From: an uncultured Bacteroidales bacterium | Lineage (GTDB): Bacteria; Bacteroidota; Bacteroidia; Bacteroidales; UBA932 | DNA length: 64,000 nt | Direction: 5' to 3' | Assembly: GCA_934667175.1 (NCBI GenBank) | Contig: CAKULN010000002.1 | Location: forward strand, 62,001-126,000 | Shown: piece after piece, positions 6,913 to 17,200 of the stretch | Layout of the letters: the number at the start of each line of letters is the position of its first letter | Position numbering within the stretch: the first letter of the stretch is position 1 | Position numbers and translations under genes: made by a program | The notes under the pieces: model-generated | Told to the model about the DNA's origin: nothing | The model's database searches: none | What the model saw: the letters and a program-made list of their open reading frames with translations, nothing else

Positions 6913-8930
6913 TGTTTATTTGTCTGTTCTTGGTTTTTAACTATCGGGAATACAGTTATGCGCAGTTCAGTGCTGCCGTATGGCACGAGTTCCAGTTTCT
7001 CTGTCTTGCCGGTCAAGGCCTTGACTTCGTCAGCCTTCGGCATTTTAGGAGTATAGCGGTTTTCTGCCAGACACCATTCGATCTTTTCCACAGGAATCTC
7101 CAAGGTGACAGGAGATTTGCCGTGATCGAAAGGATATCCATTCGTGTCTTTGTGCCTCAAGACGGTAATATCATTCAGGTCGTTCCCGGCCCACGCATAG
7201 TTCCAATCTCCATCAGCCGTTATGCTCCAACATTCGAAGCCTGGCTCTTCCGGAACCTTGCCGTTCATGTTGGCATAGACCGTGTTGTCAACCGTTTTCT
7301 TTTGAGGGACGGCATAAGAGAACACGAGCGGCCCCAAGGTGAAATAAACCCCTTGATTCTTAAACCGAACACATTCGGGTTTCATCCCTAAACTTACACT
7401 CAGGCAGTCTCCGTCTCGGAATTTTCTGTCAATCGTGACAAATGTTCCCGGTTTGCAGTCCATTTTCAGAGACTTTCCGTTCAAGGTCACGCTGGCAGAT
7501 GCACTCCATTCAGGGATTCTGAAAGAGAATGGGATGCGTGCCTTCTTGCTCATATCGAAGTTAAAGTCAATCCTGCCATCGAACGGGTAGAGTGTCTTTT
7601 CCTCAATCTTGCATTCAGCGCCGTTGGTTGTCTTGAGTCTGATTTCCGAAGGTCCGTAGAGCGCGGCGACCACTGTGTCCCGTCCTTGTTTCATCCACAT
7701 TCTTGAGACATAGTTCGGCATAATCCTATGCACGTTCCCCGAACAACACTCCGTCTCGTGGGTAGGGCGGTAGGCCATCCAGGTCGAGCCGTGGAAAAAC
7801 TCATTGTGGTTGGAATTGCCGGTAGCGATGACTTGATTTACAGATGAGAAATACTGCAAGGCCTTGAAGTCCTTTGTTATGGCTCCAGGACAGGCATTGA
7901 ACACTGCTTTCTCGATTTTGTCAGCCCATTTCGCATCTCCTGTCGTCATCAGGAAATAGCCTAACGTCCAAGTATAGTCTGCGATGTCGCAGGTCTCGTG
8001 ACTGTTGATCACGTTGTCGCTGCCCACCAGAGCCTCAGCGCTGGCCGGTACTCCGTCTGGCAGCACATCGTCCCGTTCCGCCTTGCGCTGCGCGTTGAGG
8101 GCGAGGTCCAGATAGCGTTTGTCTCCGGTGTAGGCGTAAAGAAGAACTGGAAGTTTCAGTTCCTCGCAGAATGTCACTCCGTGCATCTGCATTTTATCAT
8201 CGTTCTCACAAACTTCCGGAATGAGGTCTGTGAACTTCCCTGAGTTCCACGCTTTCTCGCTCATTTCAAGAAGCCTCGTGTCACCTGTCTTCCCGTAAAC
8301 CCAGAGCATACCCTCGATGCTGATTATCGCACGCCATGTTTCCACTTCCTCCAGTTTGTAAGTAAGATAATGCCTATGCAGAGCCTCGACCACCCTGGCA
8401 TCTCCTGTCTTCTCGTAATAGGCCTTCAGCACGCGGAAGTAGACACATATCGGCCACATCGCATCGATTCTTCTGTCGATCCATTTGCCGAGTCTTCCGC
8501 TTTCGTCCGCATTGGCAAGAGTGTACTCGATTCCGTCCACGACTTTCTTGACGTATTCATCGTTATCGAGAAGATAGCCGAGGTTGAGCAGTCCGTCACT
8601 GTAGTAGGCGGTCTGTTCGTATCTCCACCATTCCCAACCGTAAGTGTCTGTGTTCCTTTTGATCTGCCCATTCCAGAGACAGGTGTTGTAGGGATAGGAC
8701 AATGCGTCCGGATGCCCCGTCAGACCACTTGCCTGTCTCTCAAGGAACTCTTCGATCCAGCCATCCGCCGTTGTCTGCGGAAGCAGCCCGTCAGACATCA
8801 CGATGTGTTTCTCCACCAATGTCTCCGTCCTTTCTGCACTCTCGTTGCCGCCGCCGGAGCATCCACCCGCCACCGCAAGCGTCATTGCCGTCCCCAGCGC
8901 CACTGAAATCATCTTCTTTATTCTTCGCAT
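6909..8930 (-). CDS. GH127-type beta-L-arabinofuranosidase-like lipoprotein
   Basis: This 673-residue protein carries the GH127 (former DUF1680) signature. E312 and C314 (HETCDIADYTW) and the pair C395-C396 (HETECCSGN) match the zinc-binding Glu-Cys...Cys-Cys set of beta-L-arabinofuranosidases, in which one cysteine of the pair is the nucleophile. An alpha/alpha barrel (for example WWRYEQTAYYSDGLL) comes first and a beta-rich C-terminal part follows. I moved the start 42 codons in, to the ATG at 8930, because this gives a clean lipoprotein signal (MRRIKKMISVALG...GGC, C24) and a 7-base gap to the upstream gene. The first 24 codons nearly duplicate those of the GH97 gene. Confidence 0.85.
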   Translation of the reverse strand: MRRIKKMISVALGTAMTLAVAGGCSGGGNESAERTETLVEKHIVMSDGLLPQTTADGWIEEFLERQASGLTGHPDALSYPYNTCLWNGQIKRNTDTYGWEWWRYEQTAYYSDGLLNLGYLLDNDEYVKKVVDGIEYTLANADESGRLGKWIDRRIDAMWPICVYFRVLKAYYEKTGDARVVEALHRHYLTYKLEEVETWRAIISIEGMLWVYGKTGDTRLLEMSEKAWNSGKFTDLIPEVCENDDKMQMHGVTFCEELKLPVLLYAYTGDKRYLDLALNAQRKAERDDVLPDGVPASAEALVGSDNVINSHETCDIADYTWTLGYFLMTTGDAKWADKIEKAVFNACPGAITKDFKALQYFSSVNQVIATGNSNHNEFFHGSTWMAYRPTHETECCSGNVHRIMPNYVSRMWMKQGRDTVVAALYGPSEIRLKTTNGAECKIEEKTLYPFDGRIDFNFDMSKKARIPFSFRIPEWSASASVTLNGKSLKMDCKPGTFVTIDRKFRDGDCLSVSLGMKPECVRFKNQGVYFTLGPLVFSYAVPQKKTVDNTVYANMNGKVPEEPGFECWSITADGDWNYAWAGNDLNDITVLRHKDTNGYPFDHGKSPVTLEIPVEKIEWCLAENRYTPKMPKADEVKALTGKTEKLELVPYGSTELRITVFPIVKNQEQTNKQ

Positions 8931-8937
8931 ATATTGG

Positions 8938-10749
8938 TTATATCTTCTTTTCTTTTGAATATGTCTTATAGTCAGTCTGCATCTTTCCTCTGACGTGGAA
9001 ATCAGGAACCCCTTCAAGGTCAACCGGAACCGAGAACGGATCCAGAGCCGAATCAATCGCTTTGGCCGCTTCCCGACGGGTCATCCCTTCTATGAATATG
9101 CTTGTGACGGCACTGTCGGCCTTCGCCAGGGCGGAAGCGTTTGTGTAGAACGAAGCCAATCCTTCACGCAATTCTGCCAGGGAAACCGTGCTGTCCGGGT
9201 GAAACCAACTTCTGTTCGCCCATTGCCAAGGCTCTCCTGTCATCCTGAGTATCCCAGTGCTCGCGATTCTTTGAACAGGTTGGAAATCAGGATCGTCCGG
9301 CGAGACATCGAAAGTCGGCTGGAGGTAACATCCTTGATCCAGCAACGCCTGCTGAAGTTCACGTACCGAGACTTCACGTGGGGCCTTGCCGGAGACGACC
9401 GCCAGGGCTGCGAGTGTTCCTGCCGCCTGTCCTGTCCCCAGCACAACAGGCTGAAGCCTTGTCGAACCATTGGCCAGATTGGTCACGGAGATCGCCTTGT
9501 CGGAGACTATCAACCCTTCTGTGGATGCCGGGAGCATAACTCCTGCGCTGACGCAGAATGACGGCACTTCCGGGAATATGATCGGCCTCGCGTCAGGATT
9601 CTGTTTGTGGTGATGATCCACAGGATAGTCTCCGACAGAGATCCCTGTACGGTACCGGAAATTCCGGTAGCGGTCCTCGATGTCATCAAGCGTCATTGTG
9701 ATCGCTCCTTTCATCCTTCGTCCTTCCCGGAAATATGTCTGATAGGCAAGCCCGTCCTCAGTAATAAACTCGTCATCGGCTATCCCAAGATTCCTGTAAC
9801 CCAATTCTGTCTGGATGTAATAGATGAATCTCAGCGTCTTGGCCCTGGCGGCCTTGAGGCTTTCCTCCCTCAACTCGAAGGGTTGGTCCGCACAGGCAAT
9901 GTAGATGTCGTTGCCGAAGTGTCCCGGCCAGTTCAGCATAAACTTGCCGCCTGGAAGCCGGCCGTAGTCCAGCATTGTCTGTGCTGACATCCCGCCGACA
10001 TATTCAGTGTGGCAGCAGCCAACGAATTCGGCCGGATCGTAGCCTTCCGGCTTTGCGATGGTCTTGTCGGCATCCGGACCGAAGTCCTTCAGGATTCCGA
10101 CAAGCGTCAGATCCTGAATCGTGCTGTCGGCCTCGTCGTGTGCCGCTTCCTCTCCGGTCTCCGCTTTGGAATCCATTCCGATTCTGTACGTAGTTCCGCT
10201 CAGAGGAAGGAAATCTCCGAGGTCTGTCGCATCGATTGTGACCTTTGCCTTGACTCTCAGGCGCTTCCCCGACATATTTCTGAATTGTGCTCCTTTGACA
10301 GTCCGCCCATCCATAATCGCGGAAGTGACGTGGAAACCGTAGCGGACATCCGCGTCACCGGCAGAAGCGAGCATATTCTTGAATATCTCGTCTCCCACGT
10401 GAGGCTCAAACTGGATCTCGCTGACCCAACCGGTGCGTAGAGCGTCCGGAGAACCGTACCTTGCGGCAAGAGAGTCCCGGAACTCGCTCCAGATGCCTCC
10501 CTTGAGATTGTAGTTCCCATCTGTGGCCGAGACCCCTTGCGCCGTGAGCATTCCGCCGAGCACCGGGCTGGACTCAACCACAATGACTTTGGCTCCCATC
10601 CTTGCCGCAGCGATCGCCGCCGATGTTCCGGAAGTGCTTCCACCGATGACCAGAACGTCACACGTCTCGGTTCTGACACAGGAGACGGCCATCCAAAGAC
10701 TGGCAAGGGTCAAGGCATTAAACCTGAGAAGTTTGTGTCCTACTCGCAT
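8938..10749 (-). CDS. FAD-dependent oxidoreductase (FAD_oxidored family), exported
   Basis: This 603-residue protein has a dinucleotide-binding motif CDVLVIGGSTSGTSAAIAAA starting about residue 30 and a following VIVVESSPVLGG. Further on are a DATDLGD motif and, late in the protein, VLGTGQAAGTLAALA, both usual in this family. The start at 10749 was chosen because it gives a signal peptide with a lipobox-like end (WMAVSC) and overlaps the upstream AGE stop by 10 bp; a longer in-frame reading to 10899 would run through the AGE gene. Such enzymes are common in PULs but their substrates are mostly unknown. Here it may oxidise a sugar or a side group of the glycan. Function is inference. Confidence 0.75.
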   Translation of the reverse strand: MRVGHKLLRFNALTLASLWMAVSCVRTETCDVLVIGGSTSGTSAAIAAARMGAKVIVVESSPVLGGMLTAQGVSATDGNYNLKGGIWSEFRDSLAARYGSPDALRTGWVSEIQFEPHVGDEIFKNMLASAGDADVRYGFHVTSAIMDGRTVKGAQFRNMSGKRLRVKAKVTIDATDLGDFLPLSGTTYRIGMDSKAETGEEAAHDEADSTIQDLTLVGILKDFGPDADKTIAKPEGYDPAEFVGCCHTEYVGGMSAQTMLDYGRLPGGKFMLNWPGHFGNDIYIACADQPFELREESLKAARAKTLRFIYYIQTELGYRNLGIADDEFITEDGLAYQTYFREGRRMKGAITMTLDDIEDRYRNFRYRTGISVGDYPVDHHHKQNPDARPIIFPEVPSFCVSAGVMLPASTEGLIVSDKAISVTNLANGSTRLQPVVLGTGQAAGTLAALAVVSGKAPREVSVRELQQALLDQGCYLQPTFDVSPDDPDFQPVQRIASTGILRMTGEPWQWANRSWFHPDSTVSLAELREGLASFYTNASALAKADSAVTSIFIEGMTRREAAKAIDSALDPFSVPVDLEGVPDFHVRGKMQTDYKTYSKEKKI

Positions 10750-11909
10750 TTCTCCAGAATCCGCCAGATCTCGAACAGGCCGCGTGGAACGTGGAAACAT
10801 CCCTTCCATTTGCCGCCCTTGAGAGGAAGCAGCATCTCGCCCCGGCGGTTGAGGTAGCCGAACCACTCCGGGTAGAGAGGGTCCTTGAAACGAGACCACA
10901 TATATTCATCAAGCTTTTCGAACCATTCGAGACATTTCTTGTTTCCGGTGAGCTGGTAGCCTTTGATCATCGCGATGGAAGATTCAAGGTGAACCCACCA
11001 GAGTTTCTGGTCCCATTCAAGTTTCTGCTGCGGAGCGCCCTTGCTGTCAAGGAAGTAGAAGATTCCGCCATATTCCTTGTCCCAACCTCTTTCGATGACG
11101 GAGAGAGAAATTTCCACGCACTTGTCTATCAGGGCTTTGTCGTTTCTGCGGATGCCGAGGTTCATCATGAACCAAAGAGCCTCAAGATCGTGGCCGGGGT
11201 TGATCTCCCTGCCCTCGAAGCAGTCAAGCCTTGAATTGTCAATGGAGGAGACATTCTCAACCATGCACCCGAGATCCGGCTGGTAGAACACGTCCAGAAC
11301 CTCGTGCAGGCATTCGTCGATCGTCTTTTCCAGCAGCTCCGGATCATTGATGATGTCCTCGACCTCCAGAGCCATGTTGCAGATGATCATCGGAAGAGCG
11401 AAATCCTTCATCGGACGCGTTCCCGGAACCGCCTTGCACCATTTCCCCTTAGGGTTGCTCCGGCGCTCAAGGATCCTTTTGAATATCCTTCTGGCGATTT
11501 CGGCATATTCCTCATTCCCTGTGGCCTTGGCGAGTTGGGCGAAAGCCATGCAGGCGAAGGTGTTCGAGAATATGTTGTAAGGCTCCACGAGCGGCTTTCC
11601 CTCACGGGTTAGCGAGAAGTAGAAGTCGTAGTCGCCGTTGTGGCCGTATTTCTTGAGGAACTCAGCGCCTTGTATGGCGGCGTCCAGCCATTCCTGCTTT
11701 TTCCCAAGTTTATTGCAAAGCATCGAGAACAGCCAGACCTCACGCCCCTGAAGCCAGATGAACTTGTCTGTGTCGTAGACACTTCCGTCTCTGTCAAGGC
11801 AGGAGAAGTAGCCTCCGTGTTCCTTGTCGATGGAATTGTTCAACCAGAAAGGAAGGACACTGTCCAGAAGCTCTGTCTTGTACTTGTTCGCTAATTTCTT
11901 GAAATCCAT
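10740..11909 (-). CDS. AGE family epimerase/isomerase
   Basis: This 389-residue protein without signal peptide is an alpha/alpha-barrel of the N-acylglucosamine 2-epimerase superfamily. Visible features are FIWLQGREVWLFSML near residues 50-65, EINPGHDLEALWFMM around the centre, DQKLWWVHLESS, and the C-terminal GCFHVPRGLFEIWRIL. The histidines in these motifs are the usual catalytic residues. It would act in the cytoplasm, interconverting C2 epimers such as GlcNAc and ManNAc or gluco and manno sugars. It differs clearly from the cellobiose-epimerase-like gene at 54887. It is the only PUL enzyme here with no export signal, together with the MFS transporter marking the intracellular end of the pathway. 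Confidence 0.8.
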   Translation of the reverse strand: MDFKKLANKYKTELLDSVLPFWLNNSIDKEHGGYFSCLDRDGSVYDTDKFIWLQGREVWLFSMLCNKLGKKQEWLDAAIQGAEFLKKYGHNGDYDFYFSLTREGKPLVEPYNIFSNTFACMAFAQLAKATGNEEYAEIARRIFKRILERRSNPKGKWCKAVPGTRPMKDFALPMIICNMALEVEDIINDPELLEKTIDECLHEVLDVFYQPDLGCMVENVSSIDNSRLDCFEGREINPGHDLEALWFMMNLGIRRNDKALIDKCVEISLSVIERGWDKEYGGIFYFLDSKGAPQQKLEWDQKLWWVHLESSIAMIKGYQLTGNKKCLEWFEKLDEYMWSRFKDPLYPEWFGYLNRRGEMLLPLKGGKWKGCFHVPRGLFEIWRILEKCE

Positions 11910-11932
11910 TTTCTTAATATCTCCAATATGAT

Positions 11933-14176
11933 TTAGTTAACTTTCTTTTCCGTGAATGATGCCGTCACACCGCCGCCCGGAGCCATCCTGACCTTGAGGC
12001 TGTCCGTCGCCGTGACGGTACGTGTCTCGATTGTGTAAGCCTGCGGGTTTGTCTTATAGTCAGCGTCGGCCGCGTCGGCATAAACCTTCACCTCGTAGGA
12101 TTTTCCGCTTTCAAGGAACGAGAGCGGAATCTCGAACTCCCTTGCGTTCTCGTCTGTGACTCCGCCGAGGAACCACTGGCCGTCCTTCTTTGCCTGACGG
12201 GCCACGATGAGGTAGTCTCCCGGCTCGGCCATCAGGTACTTGGACCGCTTCCAGTCAACCGCCACGTCCTTGATGAACTGGAATGCGTCCGGGAACCTCA
12301 TGTAGTTCTCCGGCAGGTCCGCCGCCATCTGGAGAGGGGAGTACATCGTCAGGTACAGGGCCAGCTGGTTGCAGATCGTGGCGTTCACGTGTGACTTGTT
12401 GGTCGGGCAGAGCTTGGACATGTCCATCTCGAAGATACCCGGCGTGTAGTCCATCGGCCCTCCGTTCAGCCTTGTGAACGGAAGAATGGTGACGTGCTGC
12501 GGATGAAGTCCTCCGAATGACTGGTACTCAGTGCCTTTGGCTGATTCGTTGCCTATCATGTTCGGGTAGGTCCTGCATATTCCGGTGGGACGGACGGCCT
12601 CGTGGGCGTTGACCATTATGTGGTGGTCGGCGGCCTTGCGGATGGCGTGCTGGTAGTGGTTGTTCATCCACTGGCCGTAGTGATGCTCACCGCGAGGGAA
12701 GATCTGGCCGACATAGCCGGACTTCACGGCATCGTAGCCGTACTTGTTCATCAGGTCGTAAGCCGCGTCGATGTGCCGCTCGTAATTCCTTACCGATGAG
12801 GAGGTCTCGTGGTGCATCATAAGCTTCACGCCCTTCGATCGGGCATATTCATTGAGCGCCTTGATGTCGAAATCGGGGTACGGGGTGACGAAGTCATAGA
12901 CAAAGTCCTTTGAGAAACTTTCCCAGTCCTCCCAGCCGATGTTCCAGCCCTCGACAAGGACCTCGTCGAAGCCGTTGGCGGCGGCGAAGTCGATGTAGCG
13001 GCGCACGTTCTCCGTGTTGGCACTGTGCTTTTCGGAATGAGGCAACTTGGTGTAGTCCACGGTGTTGAGATCGACAGGGCGGACATCTCCGGTATAGGAC
13101 CATGTCCCCTTTCCGCTGATCATCTCCCACCACACTCCGATGTACTTCACAGGTTTGATCCAGCTGACATCCTCGATTGCGCAAGGCTCGTTGAGGTTCA
13201 GCACAAGTCTGGATTCCAGCTGCTTGCAGGCATCGTCCGTGACTTGAACCGTTCTCCAAGGCGACTTGGCCGGAGTCTGGATCGTGCCTTTCCCTCCGGT
13301 CGCGTCAGGAGTCAGGGATGCCTTGAATGTCAGCGTCTTCGGGTCTATCTCCAGATGCATGCATGCGTAATCCAGCAGCGCTGCCTCGTGAATATTCACG
13401 TAGATTCCTTCGTCAGTCTTCATCTGAAGAGAGGTCTGCACCGCGTTAGTCGAATATGGATAGTGGTACGGATTCGGCAGCAGCTGCGCCGGCAGCAGGG
13501 AAGAGATCTCCGACAGGCGTGACTTGGTGTATTCATACTCCTGCGTGTCGAAGTCTCCCGGGATCCACCATGCGGTGTAGTCGCCGGCCATCGCGAACTC
13601 CGTCAGCTCGTCATTGATGATGAAATATTCCGGCCAGTCCATCGCCCCGAACTCGTAGCGGAAGCCCAGTCCGTCATCGAAGAGCCGGAAGCGGATTGTC
13701 ATCAGCCTTTCGGTCGGCTTGTGCTTCAGATTGACAGCCAGCTCGTTGTAGTGGTCGCGGATTGAATCCTCCTCGCCCCACACCGGATGCCATGTCTCGT
13801 CGTGGGAGCATGTGTCGGCGCTCACAATCTCGAAATCCTTGTAGAAATCAATCTGTGGATGCTTGTCCTCCTTGGTCACCTCCGTCCCGTTCACCTTGAT
13901 CTCGGACACGTTGAGGTCGCCTCTCAGCAGAAATCCCAACCGGCTGTCCAGCACCACCTTGTGGCCTTTGTAGTCCAATGAGTATGACGGCGCCCCTTCC
14001 GCCGACATCCCGAACCTCATCTCCAGATTCCCGTCCGGAGACAGAAGCGTCCTACTCTCCGCCAGCATCTTTGACCCGCCGGCACTCCCGTTCACACCGC
14101 CGGAGCATCCGCCCGCCACCGCAAGCGTCATCGCCGTCCCCAGCGCCACTGAAATCATCTTGTTCAATCTTCGCAT
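11933..14176 (-). CDS. GH97 alpha-glycosidase lipoprotein (SusB-like, inverting type)
   Basis: This 747-residue lipoprotein (C24 in GGCSGG) has the GH97 layout: N-terminal beta-supersandwich from about residue 40, then a TIM barrel with EVLVEGWNIGWEDW, DAVKSGYVGQIFPRGEHH, VNAHEAVRPTGICRTYPNM and GGPMDYTPGIFEM, then a short beta domain. The retaining subgroup has an aspartate nucleophile in a KVDF-type motif; here that position reads KSGY, and the glutamates of the inverting, SusB-like subgroup (E in NAHEAV and in GNESAKGTE) are present. Alpha-glucosidase action is therefore favoured over alpha-galactosidase. I start at 14176, by match with the GH127 leader, although an ATG at 14203 is possible. 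Confidence 0.88.
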   Translation of the reverse strand: MRRLNKMISVALGTAMTLAVAGGCSGGVNGSAGGSKMLAESRTLLSPDGNLEMRFGMSAEGAPSYSLDYKGHKVVLDSRLGFLLRGDLNVSEIKVNGTEVTKEDKHPQIDFYKDFEIVSADTCSHDETWHPVWGEEDSIRDHYNELAVNLKHKPTERLMTIRFRLFDDGLGFRYEFGAMDWPEYFIINDELTEFAMAGDYTAWWIPGDFDTQEYEYTKSRLSEISSLLPAQLLPNPYHYPYSTNAVQTSLQMKTDEGIYVNIHEAALLDYACMHLEIDPKTLTFKASLTPDATGGKGTIQTPAKSPWRTVQVTDDACKQLESRLVLNLNEPCAIEDVSWIKPVKYIGVWWEMISGKGTWSYTGDVRPVDLNTVDYTKLPHSEKHSANTENVRRYIDFAAANGFDEVLVEGWNIGWEDWESFSKDFVYDFVTPYPDFDIKALNEYARSKGVKLMMHHETSSSVRNYERHIDAAYDLMNKYGYDAVKSGYVGQIFPRGEHHYGQWMNNHYQHAIRKAADHHIMVNAHEAVRPTGICRTYPNMIGNESAKGTEYQSFGGLHPQHVTILPFTRLNGGPMDYTPGIFEMDMSKLCPTNKSHVNATICNQLALYLTMYSPLQMAADLPENYMRFPDAFQFIKDVAVDWKRSKYLMAEPGDYLIVARQAKKDGQWFLGGVTDENAREFEIPLSFLESGKSYEVKVYADAADADYKTNPQAYTIETRTVTATDSLKVRMAPGGGVTASFTEKKVN

Positions 14177-14215
14177 ATTGTTGTTATTTTTATTCTGAAG
14201 CATATTAAAGTAAGT

Positions 14216-17200
14216 CTAATCTTCCCATACCGGTGTTATTGTGAATTCGAAGGTGTAGGGGGCGGCGGGGATGAGGTAGGCGGGAAGGGGGTGGTCGCCG
14301 AAGGAGGAGACGCAGCCGAGGCCCATCTGCCGGAGGTCGAGGTTGACGTAGGTCTGGCCGTTGGTGCGGTCGGACTCGTGGGCGGCCTTCTTCAACTCAA
14401 GGGAGTGCTTGTAGTCCGGGTGACGGTCAAGCATCTGTCTGGAGACCGGAAGGGCGGAGGCGGAGAACTCCTTGGCGGAAGAGGTTATGCGGATTCCGTT
14501 TCCGTCCGGATTCAGGACACTGAACCATTTGAGGCCGCAGTGGGTGCCGGATTCCTGAGGGCGGACTACGGTGTAGTCGTACTGGTCGATGACATTCTGG
14601 GTGTAGTGACCGATCATTGTGGAGCTTCTGCGGTCACAGTAGCTGTCGAACGGACCCTCGCCGTAAAAGTCTATCTGTGAATATTCTCCCGGCATCGCGA
14701 ACTCCACTCCGACACGGAAGAAGTGTGGGGCGGCCTTGAGGTTGCCGGCGTCCTCGATGCTTAGGGTGACGTTGATGACTCCGTCAGGAGCGATGCGGTA
14801 GGTTAGTACCGGGACGGCGTCCTCGATCGGCTTGTACTTGACGGTGACGATCCTTGTGCCGCCGTCCTGCCTGTCCTCGAAGGAGGTGGCCTTGATCTCC
14901 GGGTTTCTCCAAGTGGCGAACATACGCTTGGCTTCCTTGTCGAAGGACAGGTCAACGAGCATTCCCTCGTCGTTGTCGGTGACGGCACGGCCGAAGCACG
15001 GAAGGATCGGGGCGGAGATGAGGTCCTTGCCGAAACAAGAATATTTTGTCAGGGAGCCGGTCTCTTTGTCGAACTCGATTCCCACCGTGCGCTTCGGCAG
15101 GCTCTGCGACCGGATTGGATCGCCCGTGCGCTTCGACAGGCTCAGCGTCCGGCACGACGGTCCCTGAGCTTGTCGAAGGGACCGGGCTGGAGTCCAGCTC
15201 TCGCTGAGGGAGATCTGCTCGTAGGACAGCTCGGTCCCGGCCGACAGAAGGCCGTCCTGACGGTTCAGTCTGAAACTCATGTTCAGATAGACATCCGAAT
15301 CCTTAAGCAGTTCCGGGTTGACTTTGTAGCCGAGATCAATGGCGACGCTGTCCTGCGGCGCCACATTCAGGGATGCGACTGAGCCTCTGCGGAAAGCCAC
15401 CCCGTTGCGGACCAGTTCCCAATCCAGAGAGAATCGGTCGAGCGGGATGAAGAAATATTCATTGAATATGTGGACGCGGCCTTTGGCGGCTTCCTCCGGA
15501 GTGGCCCAGGCGTGGATGGAGCGGTGCTGGTAGCGGACCTCGTAGGCGTGGCGGTGCCAGGTCCTGTCGGTCGCTATGAGGCCGTTGTCGTTGAACGACG
15601 CGTCACTCGGATCCTCGCTGTTGTAGTCCCCGCCGAATGCGAAGACGTGGTCCGTGCCGTACTTTTCAGCGTCGGCAGGTTTGTAGAGAGCCTGATCCAC
15701 GAAATCCCAGATGCATCCGCCCTGGAAGGTCGGGTACTTGCGGATCAGATCCCAGTATTCCTTGAATCCGCCCATAGAGTTGCCCATCGCGTGGGCATAT
15801 TCACACATGATGAACGGGCGGTCCTGGTCGTCCTTGATGTATTTCTCGGCGTTGGCGTAGCGGATGTACATCGGGCAGAAGATGTCGGAGTTGCGGTCCC
15901 TGTTGGCTCCTCCCTGACCCTGCTCGTACTGAACTGGACGGGTTGGGTCGAACGCCTTGGCGAAATCGTAGGCGTCGAAGAAGTTCCGCCCGTTGCCGGC
16001 CTCGTTGCCAAGGCTCCAGACGATGATGGACGGATGGTTGCGGTCTCGGCGCATCATCCTTTCGACACGGTTTGTTATCTCCTTGTTGTACAGAGGGTTC
16101 TTGGCGATTGTGCCTTCCCCGTAGCCGAGTCCGTGAGCCTCGTTGTTCGCTTCGTCGATGACATAGAGGCCATATTCATCGCACAGCTCGTACCAGTAAG
16201 GGTCGTCAGGGTAGTGGCAGGTGCGCACCGTGTTGATGTTCAGTTCCTTCATTATCCTGATGTCGCGGAGCATGTCCTCCTTGGAGATGACGTAGGCTCC
16301 GTAAGGGTTCATCTCGTGGCGGTTCACGCCTTTGATGAGGATCGGCTTCCCGTTGACATAGAGCAGTTTGCCATCGATCCTGACAGTGCGGAAACCCGTC
16401 GTCAGACTCGCCGTTCCACAGGATTTCCTCCCGTCTGTGGCGTTGATCTCTACATAGTAGAGGTCCGGTGTCTCCGCGCTCCAAAGACTTACATTGTCAA
16501 AGTGCGCCGTACCCTCAAAGACCTTCAGGCCATCCTTGATGGCGGACGGCTTGCTCAGTGTCACTGAATATCCCAACCTGGGGATTCGGAATTTGATGTC
16601 CTTTATCCCTTTGGTGGCCAACACTTTCCACGTCAGGTTGCCATCGGCGTCAGCGGTGACGTTCACATCCTCAATATGCTCTTTCTCCCTTGCCGTTAGG
16701 TAAGTCTCGCGGGCGATTCCGGCCAGCTTCCAGAAGTCCTGGTCCTCAAGGTAAGTTCCGTCGCACCAACGGAATATCTCGAACGCGAACAGATTCTCCT
16801 CTCCCGGCTTCACGAACTTGGTGACATCGAATCGCGCCTCCAGCTTGCTGTCCTGACTGTAGCCGACCTCCTTGCCGTTGATCCAGACTCTGATGTTGGA
16901 TGTGGCCGAGCCTATGTGCAGTATGATCTGCTTCCCGGTCCAATCGGCCGGAACCGTGAAAGTGTTTCTGTACTGGCCGACGTGGTTTTTCTCCACCGGG
17001 ACGTAAGGTGGATTGTTCTCGAATTGCCCTTTCCAGCAGTAGCCGATGTTGACGTAGAGAGGATCACCGTAGCCGTTGACCTCCCATATTCCCGGAACAG
17101 GCATTGTCCCCCAGTCCGAGTCATCGGTCTGCGGTTGGAAGAATGTGGCCGAGCGGCCGTCCGGGGTCTCGTACCATTTGAATTTCCATAGTCCGTGAAG

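Noticed and set aside
8938..10899. Longer start for the FAD oxidoreductase at 10899
   Set aside because: The extra 50 codons overlap the AGE gene and place a non-signal sequence before an obvious signal peptide. The same logic rejects 9056 (GH127), 17524 (GH2), 58204 (SusC) and 41772 (ATPase).
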